NCBI GenBank assembly: GCA_013289615.1
Contig: JABCZO010000015.1
Location: 1-64,000, forward strand
Direction of reading: 5' to 3'
Length of the DNA stretch: 64,000 nucleotides
Source of the DNA: Gammaproteobacteria bacterium
GTDB taxonomy: Bacteria; Pseudomonadota; Gammaproteobacteria; Steroidobacterales; Steroidobacteraceae
Position 1 is the stretch's first letter; every line of letters begins with the position of its first letter. Of the stretch, positions 16,341 through 25,539 are shown one piece after another. Under the pieces are notes generated by a model. That model was not told the origin of the DNA. It saw only the letters and a list, made by a program, of their open reading frames with translations, and ran no database searches. A program made the position numbers and the translations under genes.

Positions 16341-17546
16341 ATGGCTAAGATTGTCTGTGTTCTGTACGCCGACCCGGTCGATGGGTACCCCAAATCCTAT
16401 GCGCGGGACGATCTGCCGAAGATCGATCGCTATCCGGGCGGCCAGACGCTGCCGACCCCGAAGGCCATCGACTTCAAACCCGGCACGCTGCTAGGCAGCG
16501 TGTCGGGCGAACTTGGCCTGCGCAAATATCTCGAATCGCTCGGCCATAAATTCGTGGTCACGGCGGACAAGGACGGCCCGAACTCGGTGTTCGAGCGCGA
16601 GTTGATCGACGCGGACATCGTCATCTCGCAGCCATTCTGGCCGGCTTACCTGACTGCCGAGCGGATCGCTAAGGCCAAGAATCTCAAGCTGGCGATCACC
16701 GCCGGCATCGGCTCCGACCACGTCGATCTCGCCGCGGCCAGCAAGCGCAATATCAGTGTGGTGGAAGTCACCTACTGCAACTCAATCAGCGTGTCGGAGC
16801 ACGTGGTGATGATGATCCTCGGCCTGGTGCGCAACTACATTCCGTCCTATCAGTGGGTGGTGAAGGGCGGCTGGAACATCGCCGATTGCGTTGCACGCTC
16901 CTACGACGTCGAGGGCATGCATGTCGGCACCGTCGCGGCGGGACGCATCGGCCTGGCGGTACTGCGGCGCCTCAAGCCGTTCGACATGCACCTGCACTAC
17001 TACGATCGGCATCGGCTGGCGGATAGCGTAGAGAAGGAGCTGAACCTGATCTGGCATGCCAGTGTCGAGGACATGGTCAAGGTGTGCGATGTCGTGACCA
17101 TCAACGCGCCATTGCATCCGGAGACCGAGCACCTGTTCAATGACGCGCTGATTGGAAAGATGAAGCGCGGCGCCTACCTGGTGAACACCGCGCGCGGCAA
17201 GATCTGCGACCGGGACGCGGTGGTACGTGCGCTGCAGAGCGGCCGGCTGGCCGGTTACGCGGGCGACGTCTGGTTTCCGCAGCCCGCGCCCGCGGATCAT
17301 CCGTGGCGCACCATGCCACATCACGGCATGACGCCGCACATCTCAGGAACATCGCTGTCGGCACAGGCCCGCTACGCCGCCGGTGTACGCGAGATCCTGG
17401 AATGCTGGTTCGAGGGCCGGCCGATCCGCGACGAGTACCTGATCGTGCAGGGCGGTGCGCTCGCCGGCGCGGGTGCGCATTCCTACAGCCAGGGCAATGC
17501 CACCGCCGGATCTGAGGAGGCCGCTCGCTTCCGGCAGCAGGCGTAG
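16341..17546 (+). CDS. fdh: NAD-dependent formate dehydrogenase
   Basis: A 401-residue cytoplasmic enzyme oxidising formate to CO2 with NAD+ (EC 1.17.1.9). It follows the well-studied Pseudomonas sp. 101 enzyme closely along its whole length: DDLPKIDRYPGGQTLPTPKAI at the N-terminus, TYCNSISVSEHVVM with the formate-binding Asn and a Cys, the Rossmann motif GTVAAGRIG (196–204), NTARGK with the catalytic Arg, and MTPHISGTSL with catalytic H333 (332 without the initiator Met). The C-terminus matches too. It is metal-free, unlike Mo/W formate dehydrogenases. Supply of NADH or detoxification of formate from C1 metabolism is likely. The LysR gene lies directly upstream. Confidence 0.96.
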   Translation: MAKIVCVLYADPVDGYPKSYARDDLPKIDRYPGGQTLPTPKAIDFKPGTLLGSVSGELGLRKYLESLGHKFVVTADKDGPNSVFERELIDADIVISQPFWPAYLTAERIAKAKNLKLAITAGIGSDHVDLAAASKRNISVVEVTYCNSISVSEHVVMMILGLVRNYIPSYQWVVKGGWNIADCVARSYDVEGMHVGTVAAGRIGLAVLRRLKPFDMHLHYYDRHRLADSVEKELNLIWHASVEDMVKVCDVVTINAPLHPETEHLFNDALIGKMKRGAYLVNTARGKICDRDAVVRALQSGRLAGYAGDVWFPQPAPADHPWRTMPHHGMTPHISGTSLSAQARYAAGVREILECWFEGRPIRDEYLIVQGGALAGAGAHSYSQGNATAGSEEAARFRQQA

Positions 17547-17807
17547 ACGCGCCAGATCGCGAGCCGGCCGGAGCCCAGATATCGGCGCATGCTCATGAAA
17601 CCTCTGGGAATTGCTGCGCCCGGCGTTATCGGCATTGCGGTCGCAAACTTTAGCGGCGGCGTCGTCCGCGAGCCGGGCCGGCAGCAACCGGCGGCTATTG
17701 CTCGCGTTCCGCGATGCAGCTAACAGCCTGGCGGGCGCCATCCGGGGTATATATCGCCCTGGATACTACGCCAGGATGGCGACAGCCATACTCAGGGGTC
17801 GCAAAGC

Positions 17808-19970
17808 ATGTTGATCGCCGGCGAAAAGCCGCCGCTGTTGATCCTGGATCCGAATGGGGCCGCAGACGGACGCGCCGCTAAGAAGTCGCTGGCGCGGCTG
17901 ACATATCCGCTGTTGCAACTGCAGGATGCCGGGGCCGCGGCAACTTCCATCGCCAATGGCTACCCGGCGGTGGTGCTGATCATTGCCGACGGATCGATCC
18001 AGGAAGCCGCCGTGCTGTGCGCGCAACTTTGCGAGGCAGCCACCAGCAATCCGCCGGCGATGGTGCTGCTCAGCGGCAAGCCCCTGGCCGCCATGCCGGC
18101 GCAGCTTGCGGCCCAATTCGTCGCTCCATTCGATTGGGACGTCATCGTCGATCGACTCGGTCAGCTGTTGATGCTGGCGATGCTGCGGCGTGACCAGTCC
18201 GCGCTCGGAACGCTGCTGCAACTCAGCCGCGTTGAGCTGCTTACCATCGACACCGAAAGCCAGAGCTGTCGCGTGAACGACACGCTCGCGGTGCTGCTGG
18301 CGCTGCCCGGCGCTGACAGTGCGGCCAGCCGCCGCAGCCGATTGCAGCCGATACACTGGCAGAAATTATTCGATCACGGCGATGAGCCGGACCGCCAGCG
18401 GGTGCTCGACACCGTCAGCGGCGCATTTGAATCGGGCATGGGCTTTGAGGCCGAATACGACGTGCGGATCGATCGCCTGCACAAGCGCCGCGTGCGACTG
18501 ACCGGGCATCCGACCCTCGGCAGTCCCGGAACGCCGCCACGGCGGCTTGACCTGGTGATTCAGGACGTCACCCCGGTGGAATCCAGGTCCACTTCCGATG
18601 CCGCCAACCGCCTGCTGGATACCACGCTCGGCTTGCGCCATGGCGATCGGGTGCTGCAGTCGCTGATGCGCATCGGTCAGGACTACAAGAAGGGAGCCAT
18701 CCTGCTGCTGCGGCTACACGGGCTGGCAGACTTTTATCGACATCACGGCTATGAGACTGGCGGCGTATTGCTGCGCACGTTTGCCGAAGGCATCGAGTCC
18801 AGTCTGCGCAATGTGCCCGGCGTCATGCGCATCAATCCGAACAAGGAGCAGGTGCTGGCGCGGCTGGCGGGCGGCGAGTTCGTGGTGCTGATACCTGGTA
18901 TGACCGACGACCAGAGCATGGTCGGACCGGTGAGCCGATTGCTGGAGGCCACCAGCAGCGCTGTGAGTACCGATGAGCGCCTCAAGCTGATCAACACCCG
19001 TATCGGCATGGCGACCTGGCCGCAGGACGGCTCGGGTCCGGACGTGATCCTCAAGGCGGCCAGCCTGGCCTGCGATTATTTCTCGATGAGCGAATGCGAC
19101 GGCCCCAGCACGATCATGGCGGCGGTGGTGCGCGCGCGCGAGCAGGCGCGCCTGGAATATGAGCTGCACCACGCCATCGAGCGCGGGCAGCTGCAGCTGC
19201 ACTATCAACCGAAACTGTCGATACCCGATGGACGCATCGTCGGCTTCGAGGCGCTGCTGCGCTGGCAGCATCAAAAGGGCCTGTTTGTGCCCCCGACGAT
19301 ATTCATCCCGATCGCCGAGCGCACCGGCCTGATCGCGCAGCTCGGCGACTGGGTGATCGAGCGGGCGGCCGAACAGATCGCCCAGTGGCGCACCGACGGC
19401 CTCGGCCAGATACAGGTGGCGGTCAATGTGTCGCCGCAGCAGATGGTCACCGGCGACGTGGTATCCAGCATCCGGGGCGCCTGCACGCGCCAGAGCATCG
19501 AGCCACTGTTCCTGCAGGTTGAGCTGACTGAAAGCTGCCTGATCGACGATGCCGAATCGGCCATGAACCTGCTGGCCGAGATTCGCCGTCTCGGCTGCCA
19601 GATAGCGCTCGACGACTTCGGCACCGGCTACTCGTCGCTGTCGTATCTGCGCCGGCTGCCGCTGGATATCCTCAAGATCGACCGCAGCTTCATCGCGGGG
19701 ATCGGCGAGGAGCAGGGCGAGAGCAGCCTGGCGTTCAACATCCTCGGTATCGGCCGCTCGCTCGGCCTGAAGGTGATCGCCGAGGGCGTGGCTTCCGGCG
19801 CGCAGTGGGATGCGCTGTGCCGCTGGCGATGCACCGAAGCACAGGGCTACCTGATCAGCCAGCCGGTACCCGCCTCCGCCGCCGCGGCGATGTGGCAGCA
19901 TGGACGCTGGGACGCGGCCGCGCACAAGCTGCGCCTGTCCGCGGCAGGCGCGGCACACACTGCCGCCTGA
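17808..19970 (+). CDS. Degenerate-GGDEF/EAL protein, predicted c-di-GMP phosphodiesterase
   Basis: A 720-residue signalling protein. Residues 1–135 resemble a receiver fold without the phosphoacceptor (PPLLILDPNGAADG, VVLIIADGS). A PAS-like segment covers about 145–265. A GGDEF domain (about 275–440) has AGGEF at 354–358, with the essential third acidic residue replaced by Gly, so cyclase activity is unlikely. The EAL domain (about 455–700) is intact: E481-A-L in FEALLRWQH, NVSPQQM, ELTES, DDFGTGYSSL, KIDRSFI, IAEGV and EAQGYL. The protein should therefore hydrolyse c-di-GMP, with the GGDEF half acting as a regulatory GTP site. It is probably translated with tadA, nine bases downstream. No membrane segment is seen. 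Confidence 0.9.
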   Translation: MLIAGEKPPLLILDPNGAADGRAAKKSLARLTYPLLQLQDAGAAATSIANGYPAVVLIIADGSIQEAAVLCAQLCEAATSNPPAMVLLSGKPLAAMPAQLAAQFVAPFDWDVIVDRLGQLLMLAMLRRDQSALGTLLQLSRVELLTIDTESQSCRVNDTLAVLLALPGADSAASRRSRLQPIHWQKLFDHGDEPDRQRVLDTVSGAFESGMGFEAEYDVRIDRLHKRRVRLTGHPTLGSPGTPPRRLDLVIQDVTPVESRSTSDAANRLLDTTLGLRHGDRVLQSLMRIGQDYKKGAILLLRLHGLADFYRHHGYETGGVLLRTFAEGIESSLRNVPGVMRINPNKEQVLARLAGGEFVVLIPGMTDDQSMVGPVSRLLEATSSAVSTDERLKLINTRIGMATWPQDGSGPDVILKAASLACDYFSMSECDGPSTIMAAVVRAREQARLEYELHHAIERGQLQLHYQPKLSIPDGRIVGFEALLRWQHQKGLFVPPTIFIPIAERTGLIAQLGDWVIERAAEQIAQWRTDGLGQIQVAVNVSPQQMVTGDVVSSIRGACTRQSIEPLFLQVELTESCLIDDAESAMNLLAEIRRLGCQIALDDFGTGYSSLSYLRRLPLDILKIDRSFIAGIGEEQGESSLAFNILGIGRSLGLKVIAEGVASGAQWDALCRWRCTEAQGYLISQPVPASAAAAMWQHGRWDAAAHKLRLSAAGAAHTAA

Positions 19971-19979
19971 ACGCGCAGC

Positions 19980-20441
19980 GTGCCGCCGCCGCCAACTGAC
20001 GCTGATTACATGCGACGCGCGCTCGAGCTGGCGCGCGGGGCGCTGGCGGCCGGGGAAGTTCCTATCGGGGCGGTGCTGGTGCGAGATGCGGTGGTTATTG
20101 CCGGCGGTGCAAACCGGCCGATCGGCGGCTGCGATCCGACCGCGCATGCCGAAATCGAGGCGCTGCGCGCTGGCGCGCGCGCACTGGGAAGCTACCGGCT
20201 CGGCGACACCACGCTGTACGTCACGCTTGAGCCTTGCCTGATGTGTGCGGCCGCGATCGTGCATGCGCGCGTACGGCGCGTGGTGTTCGGCGCCTTCGAC
20301 CGCCAGGCGGGTGGGGCGGGCGGCGTGCTGGATGTGTTCGGGCTCGCCGGCCTGAATCATCGCGTCGATGTATTCGGCGGCGTGCTGGCCGCCGAATGCG
20401 GCGCGCTGCTGCGCGGGTTTTTCGAGCAACGACGCTCGTGA
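19980..20441 (+). CDS. tadA: tRNA-specific adenosine deaminase TadA
   Basis: A 153-residue zinc deaminase that converts A34 to inosine in tRNA-Arg(ACG), needed for decoding CGN codons. The active site reads HAEIEAL (zinc His and proton-shuttle Glu) and PCLMC (two zinc cysteines), and the family-specific NRPIGGCDPTAHAE is present. The GTG at 19980 gives the usual short N-terminal arm before YMRRALELA; the ATG at 20010 is an alternative. It follows the EAL gene by nine bases and converges on mltF, an arrangement common in gammaproteobacteria. Confidence 0.95.
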   Translation: MPPPPTDADYMRRALELARGALAAGEVPIGAVLVRDAVVIAGGANRPIGGCDPTAHAEIEALRAGARALGSYRLGDTTLYVTLEPCLMCAAAIVHARVRRVVFGAFDRQAGGAGGVLDVFGLAGLNHRVDVFGGVLAAECGALLRGFFEQRRS

Positions 20442-20481
20442 TCGACAGCGCGCGCAACCGCTATGGCTGCGCCGACGCGGA

Positions 20482-21954
20482 TCAATACCCGAGCGTCTCG
20501 AATGCCAACTGCACGGGCGAGAGCGCCGCAGGATCACGCAGGCGCACGAGCGTCGCGCTGCCGGTCCACTCGAGCACCGCCAGGTACTGGCGCACCTGCT
20601 CGACAAACCCGGCCGGCTCCCAGCCGCGTGCATAACCGCGCTTCACGCGCGAGTACCAGTGTTCATCGGTCAGCAGCGGCAACTGCGCGCGCACATCATT
20701 CCACGAGTCAGGGTCCTTACCGCGCATCTGCGCCAGCACGCGCGCGTCCTCCAGATGCCCGTAGCCGACGTTATAGGCCGCGAGCGCCAGCCAGGTTCGG
20801 TCCGGCTCGCCGATGCGATTGGGAATGGTGGCGATCACCTGCGCCAGGTATCTGGCGCCGCCGAGTATGTTCTGCCACTGGTCGGAGCGATCCTTGACCC
20901 CGACCGTGCTGGCAGCGTCGGTGGTCAGCATCATGATGCCCAGCGCGCCGTCGGCCGAGGCCGCGCGCGTCTGCCATTTCGATTCCTGGTAGCCGACCGC
21001 GGCCAGCAGCCGCCAGTCGAGTCCGGTGGCCTGCGCGGCTTGCTCGAACATGGCCTGCAGCTGTGGCAGGCGTGTGGCAATGTCGGCCTGAAAGCGGTGC
21101 GCATCCGCGTAATCGAATCCGCGCGACTCGGCACCCGCGTCGCGCACGATACGGGAGAACTCACCCGAGGCCTTGGTGCTGATAAAAAATCCATTCGCCG
21201 CCTGCGCCAGGTCCACGGCGTCGGTGGGCACGATCCAGTTCAGCGCTCGCGCGTTGGGCAGCGTGAACGCGACGGTGGCATCGGGATACAGATGACGCGC
21301 GAATTCGAATTCATTCGCGTCGACAATTGCGTAGTCGGCATCGCCGTCAGTGACCACCTCGAGCGGATCGGGCTGATCGGCGGTCAGCACGACCAGGGAA
21401 AGATCCGGTGCCTCGCTGTTCTTGATCGAGCGCAGCAGGTCGAGCTGCGGACTTTCATCGCGCACCACGATGCTGGCAAGATGCAGGGCGCCGAGCTCGT
21501 GCGCATGCAGTTTGCCGCGACCCTGCACCACCAGCTGCGGAATCCGATCGTAGTTGTCAGTCGCCAGGCCGGCCTGCAGCCAGCGCGCATCCGGACTGAT
21601 CTGCGCCGCCGCCAGGTCCGCGCTTCCGGCCCTGAGCGCTGCGCGCATGGCCGCCTCATCCGGCAGCGGCTCGATCACCAGCCTGACCTGCAACTGGCGC
21701 GCAAATGCGCTCGCCAGGCGGTATTCAAAGCCCTGCGGCCCCTGGGCGCCGAGGTAGTAGCTGGTGGGCGCATTGAGCGTGACCACCCTCAATTCACCAC
21801 GGGCGCGGATGCGCTGCAGCGCGCTTTGCGGATGCGCGCAGGCCGACAACAACAGCACGGCCGCTACCGCGGCACTGAGCTGCGAAACGGTGCTTCCGCG
21901 GCGCAGCCGGCGGTGGCGTTGCAGCTTTGGCGGCCTGGGTCTCATCGCGTGCAT
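20482..21954 (-). CDS. mltF: Membrane-bound lytic murein transglycosylase F
   Basis: A 490-residue outer-membrane lipoprotein that cleaves peptidoglycan glycan strands to 1,6-anhydromuropeptides. The signal peptide ends in a lipobox (LLLSAC, residues about 34–39). An ABC solute-binding-like domain (about 52–280: GELRVVTLNAPTSYY, GFEYRLASAFA, ADYAIVDANEF) is followed by an SLT catalytic domain (about 305–440) with the catalytic Glu in GYQESKWQ, then GALGIMMLT and ALAAYNVGYGHLEDA. The architecture is that of MltF. The ATG at 21954 is preferred over the adjoining GTG at 21957; an ATG at 21945 also fits. tRNA-Ser lies 28 bases away in the opposite direction. Confidence 0.94.
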   Translation of the reverse strand: MHAMRPRPPKLQRHRRLRRGSTVSQLSAAVAAVLLLSACAHPQSALQRIRARGELRVVTLNAPTSYYLGAQGPQGFEYRLASAFARQLQVRLVIEPLPDEAAMRAALRAGSADLAAAQISPDARWLQAGLATDNYDRIPQLVVQGRGKLHAHELGALHLASIVVRDESPQLDLLRSIKNSEAPDLSLVVLTADQPDPLEVVTDGDADYAIVDANEFEFARHLYPDATVAFTLPNARALNWIVPTDAVDLAQAANGFFISTKASGEFSRIVRDAGAESRGFDYADAHRFQADIATRLPQLQAMFEQAAQATGLDWRLLAAVGYQESKWQTRAASADGALGIMMLTTDAASTVGVKDRSDQWQNILGGARYLAQVIATIPNRIGEPDRTWLALAAYNVGYGHLEDARVLAQMRGKDPDSWNDVRAQLPLLTDEHWYSRVKRGYARGWEPAGFVEQVRQYLAVLEWTGSATLVRLRDPAALSPVQLAFETLGY

Positions 21955-21982
21955 CACTGCGCTAGAATACCAGCCTCGCCAG

Positions 21983-22077
<95 letters not shown>

Positions 22078-22160
22078 CAATTTGACTTGTGTCAGGCGAT
22101 GCTGACGTTGATGCGGGCTTGTAAGTGACTGGTGCATCGAGCCACTGCGCGGCTTACACG

Positions 22161-22177
22161 TTAATGTATTTTAATGT
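22161..22177. repeat. Short direct repeat TTAATGT upstream of the RND operon
   Basis: TTAATGT occurs at 22161 and again at 22171, exactly 10 bp apart, one helical turn, in the 264-bp gap between tRNA-Ser and the RND permease gene. The AT-rich pair stands out in GC-rich DNA and could be a regulator site or part of a promoter. Nothing else in the gap was recognised. Confidence 0.25.
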
Positions 22178-22339
22178 GGACATATCGCCAGCGTGCGCGG
22201 CGCCAGCGACGGTGCTGCTGCGAAGCGTCACTGCTGCGGGCATAATGCAGTGATCCAGTCGCGGGGAGAGCTTGCTCCGGCCGGTGATAGCTGCCGGACC
22301 GGATCGCGCTATTGGCTGTCAGATCGGGACGCGTAATCG

Positions 22340-25300
22340 ATGTGGATCGTAAGACTTGCGCTGCGACGGCCGTACACGTTCATCGTGCTGGCGGTATTGA
22401 TCGTGCTGCTGGGCGTATTCACGATCCTGCGTACTCCGACCGACATCTTTCCGGCCATCAACATTCCGGTGGTCAGCACGATCTGGAGCTACGTCGGCCT
22501 GCCGCCCGAGGACATGGCCAATCGCATCGTCGCCAACGCCGAGCGTTACGCGCAGACCACGGTCAATGACGTCGAGCACACCGAATCCCAGTCGCTGCCG
22601 GGCATTGCGGTGGTCAAGTATTTCTTCCAGCCAAACGTCAACGAGGACCTGTCGTACGCGCAGATCACCGGCGTGTCGCAGACGCTGCTGCGAACGGCGC
22701 CGCCGGGTGCTACGCCACCATTCATCCTGGCCTACAACGCCTCGACCGTGCCGATCCTGCAGCTCGCCCTCACCAGTCCGACGCTGCTGGAGGTCACGCT
22801 GTTCGATCTCGCCAACACGATCATCCGCCCCGGACTGACCACCGTGCAGGGTGCGTCGCTGCCGTTCCCATACGGCGGCAAGCAGCGCCAGGTGCAGGTG
22901 GACATCAACCCGGAGGCGCTGCGTTCCAAGGGTCTATCGGCGGTTGACGTCAGCAATGCCATCGGCGCGCAGAACCTGATCATTCCGGCCGGCACCGAGA
23001 AGATCGGCGACATCGAATACAACGTCAAGCTCAATTCCAGTCCGCTTAAGGCCGAGGAACTCAACGACGTTCCGATCCGCACCGTCAACGGCACGGTGGT
23101 ATTCGTTCGCGATGTCGCCTACGTGCACGACGGCTCCAGCCCGCAGACCAACCTGGTGCGGGTCGCCGGCCGGCACGCGGTGCTGATGTCGGTGCTCAAG
23201 ACCGGCAGCGCCTCGACACTGCAAGTCATCGAGGGCGTCAAGCGGCTGCTGCCCGGCATCCAGACGCAGTTGCCGGAGAATTTCAGGATCGCAGTCACCG
23301 GCGATCAGTCGCTGTTCGTGCGCGCCGCGATCAACGGCGTGGTACGCGAGGGCATTATTGCGGCCGCGCTCACCGGGCTGATGATCCTGCTGTTCCTGAG
23401 CTCGTGGCGCAGCACGCTGATCATCACGATTTCCATTCCGCTATCGGTGCTGGCCTCGATCATCTGCCTGTCGGCGATCGGCGAGACCATCAACATCATG
23501 ACCCTCGGCGGGCTGGCGCTGGCGGTCGGAATCCTGGTGGACGACGCCACGGTGGCGATGGAGAACATCAACTGGCATCTGGAGCAGGGCAAGGAGGTCG
23601 AGCCGGCGATTCTCGACGGCGCTCACCAGATCGCGTTGCCGGCGCTGGTATCCACGCTGTGCATCTGCGTGGTGTTCGTGCCGATGTTCCTGCTGTCGGG
23701 CGTATCGCGCTTCCTGTTCGTGCCGCTGGCAGAGGCGGTGGTGTTTGCGATGCTTGCGTCCTATGTGCTGTCGCGGACGCTGGTGCCGACGCTGGCGATG
23801 TACTGGTTGCAGAAGCACGTGCGGCAGCACCTGGCCGCGGCCCCGAGCAACCTGTTCCAGCGTTTCCAGCGTGGCTTCGAGCGCCGCTTCGCTGCGTTTC
23901 GCGACGGTTACCACGATCTGCTCGGTACTGCGCTGCAGCACAGTTTTGCGTTCACCGCGGCGTTCATGGTGATCGGCGCCACCGCGTTCCTGCTACTGCC
24001 ATGGCTCGGCCGCGACTTTTTCCCAAGCGTGGATGCCGGCCAGGTGCGACTGCACCTGCGCGCGCGCAGCGGCACGCGCCTGGAGGAGACCGCCAGACTG
24101 TGCGATGCGGTGGAGGCCAGGATCAGCCAGATCATCCCGGCGCGCGATCTCGACAGCCTGATCGACAATATCGGCGTGCCGTACAGCGGTATCAATCTGT
24201 CGTACAGCACCTCGGCGCCGGTCGGACCGGGCGATGCCGACATCATGATTTCGCTGCGTGAGGGGCACCGGCGACCCACGGCCGAATACGTACGCATGCT
24301 GCGCGCACACCTGCGTGATGAGTTTCCTGGCACCAGCTTCGCCTTTCTGCCGTCCGACATCGTCAATCAGATCCTGAATTTCGGTCTGCCGGCACCGCTC
24401 GATGTGCAGGTGGTGGGCTTCAATATCGAGGGTAACCGCGCCTTTGCCAACACCCTGCTGGCCAGGCTCAGAACCATTCCCGGCGCGGCGGACCTGCGCA
24501 TCCAGCAGGCTTTCGACTATCCGCAGTTCAATGTGAAAGTGGACCGTACCAACGCCTCGCAGGTCGGACTGACGCAGCAGCAGGTCGCCAGCGACGTGCT
24601 GATATCGCTCTCGGGCAGCCAGCAGACCGCGCCGACCTACTGGGTCGATACCAGGAGCGGCATCCAGTACAACGTCACCACGCAGGCGCCACAGTATCGA
24701 CTGGCCTCGCTGCAGGACCTGTCGTCGACGCCGATCACCACCGGCAACGGCGGCCCGCAGCAATTACTGGCCAATCTCGCCAGCATCAGCCGCGGCGTGG
24801 GTCCGGCGGTCGTCAGCCATTACAATGCGCGGCCGGTGATCGACATCTACGGCTCGGTCGACGGCACCGACCTGGGTACCGTGGCCAGCGCGGTGCGCAG
24901 CATCGTCGATACGTCCCGGCAAGGGCTGCCGCGCGGCAGCGATCTGATGATTCGCGGGCAAATGGAAACCATGCGCACGTCTTTCAATGGCCTTGCCTAC
25001 GGTATGATCGGCGCGGTGGTACTGATCTACCTGCTGATCGTGGTCAACTTCCAGAGCTGGCTCGATCCATTGATCATCATCAGCGCGCTGCCGGCGGCAC
25101 TGGCAGGCATGGTGTGGATGCTGTTTGTCACCCACACCACTATCAGCGTGCCGGCGCTGATCGGGGCGATCATGTGCCTCGGTGTCGCCACCGCCAACAG
25201 CATCCTAATCGTGAGCTTTGCGCGCGAACGCATGGATGCCGGATTGAGCGCTGCGGCGGCGGCGCTGGAGGCCGGCTTCGTACGCTTCCGACCGGTGCTG

Positions 25301-25510
25301 ATGACGGCGCTGGCGATGATGATCGGCATGTTGCCGATGTCCCTCGGACTCGGAGAAGGAGGCGAGCAGAATGCGCCGCTGGGACGGGCGGTCGTCGGCG
25401 GCCTGCTGTTTGCCACGTTTGCCACGCTGCTGTTCGTGCCGGTGGTGTTTGCCGTCATACACGGCAGATTCACCCAGCCACGGGGCAAGGCTGCCGCCGC
25501 GCACGCCTAG
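22340..25510 (+). CDS. RND-family efflux transporter permease
   Basis: A 1056-residue inner-membrane RND pump subunit with the usual twelve helices and two large periplasmic loops. It starts with MWIVRLALRRPYTFIVLAV. Helix 4 carries the proton-relay pair D401–D402 in GILVDDATVAMENI. In helix 10 the motif reads GVATANSILIVSFARERMD, so the lysine that pairs with these aspartates in AcrB (SAKNAILIV) is replaced by Ala. It belongs to a widespread but poorly studied AcrB-like branch. The periplasmic adaptor gene follows 29 bases later and no outer-membrane factor gene is present, so a TolC-like partner must lie elsewhere. Substrates are unknown. Confidence 0.92.
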   Translation: MWIVRLALRRPYTFIVLAVLIVLLGVFTILRTPTDIFPAINIPVVSTIWSYVGLPPEDMANRIVANAERYAQTTVNDVEHTESQSLPGIAVVKYFFQPNVNEDLSYAQITGVSQTLLRTAPPGATPPFILAYNASTVPILQLALTSPTLLEVTLFDLANTIIRPGLTTVQGASLPFPYGGKQRQVQVDINPEALRSKGLSAVDVSNAIGAQNLIIPAGTEKIGDIEYNVKLNSSPLKAEELNDVPIRTVNGTVVFVRDVAYVHDGSSPQTNLVRVAGRHAVLMSVLKTGSASTLQVIEGVKRLLPGIQTQLPENFRIAVTGDQSLFVRAAINGVVREGIIAAALTGLMILLFLSSWRSTLIITISIPLSVLASIICLSAIGETINIMTLGGLALAVGILVDDATVAMENINWHLEQGKEVEPAILDGAHQIALPALVSTLCICVVFVPMFLLSGVSRFLFVPLAEAVVFAMLASYVLSRTLVPTLAMYWLQKHVRQHLAAAPSNLFQRFQRGFERRFAAFRDGYHDLLGTALQHSFAFTAAFMVIGATAFLLLPWLGRDFFPSVDAGQVRLHLRARSGTRLEETARLCDAVEARISQIIPARDLDSLIDNIGVPYSGINLSYSTSAPVGPGDADIMISLREGHRRPTAEYVRMLRAHLRDEFPGTSFAFLPSDIVNQILNFGLPAPLDVQVVGFNIEGNRAFANTLLARLRTIPGAADLRIQQAFDYPQFNVKVDRTNASQVGLTQQQVASDVLISLSGSQQTAPTYWVDTRSGIQYNVTTQAPQYRLASLQDLSSTPITTGNGGPQQLLANLASISRGVGPAVVSHYNARPVIDIYGSVDGTDLGTVASAVRSIVDTSRQGLPRGSDLMIRGQMETMRTSFNGLAYGMIGAVVLIYLLIVVNFQSWLDPLIIISALPAALAGMVWMLFVTHTTISVPALIGAIMCLGVATANSILIVSFARERMDAGLSAAAAALEAGFVRFRPVLMTALAMMIGMLPMSLGLGEGGEQNAPLGRAVVGGLLFATFATLLFVPVVFAVIHGRFTQPRGKAAAAHA

Positions 25511-25539
25511 AAGTCGACCGCACCGACGACGTCCAACCC

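Noticed and set aside
18714-20633. 639-codon open frame on the minus strand
   Set aside because: It runs antisense to the GGDEF–EAL and tadA genes, has an arginine/histidine-rich product without recognisable domains, and is explained by high-GC codon bias.
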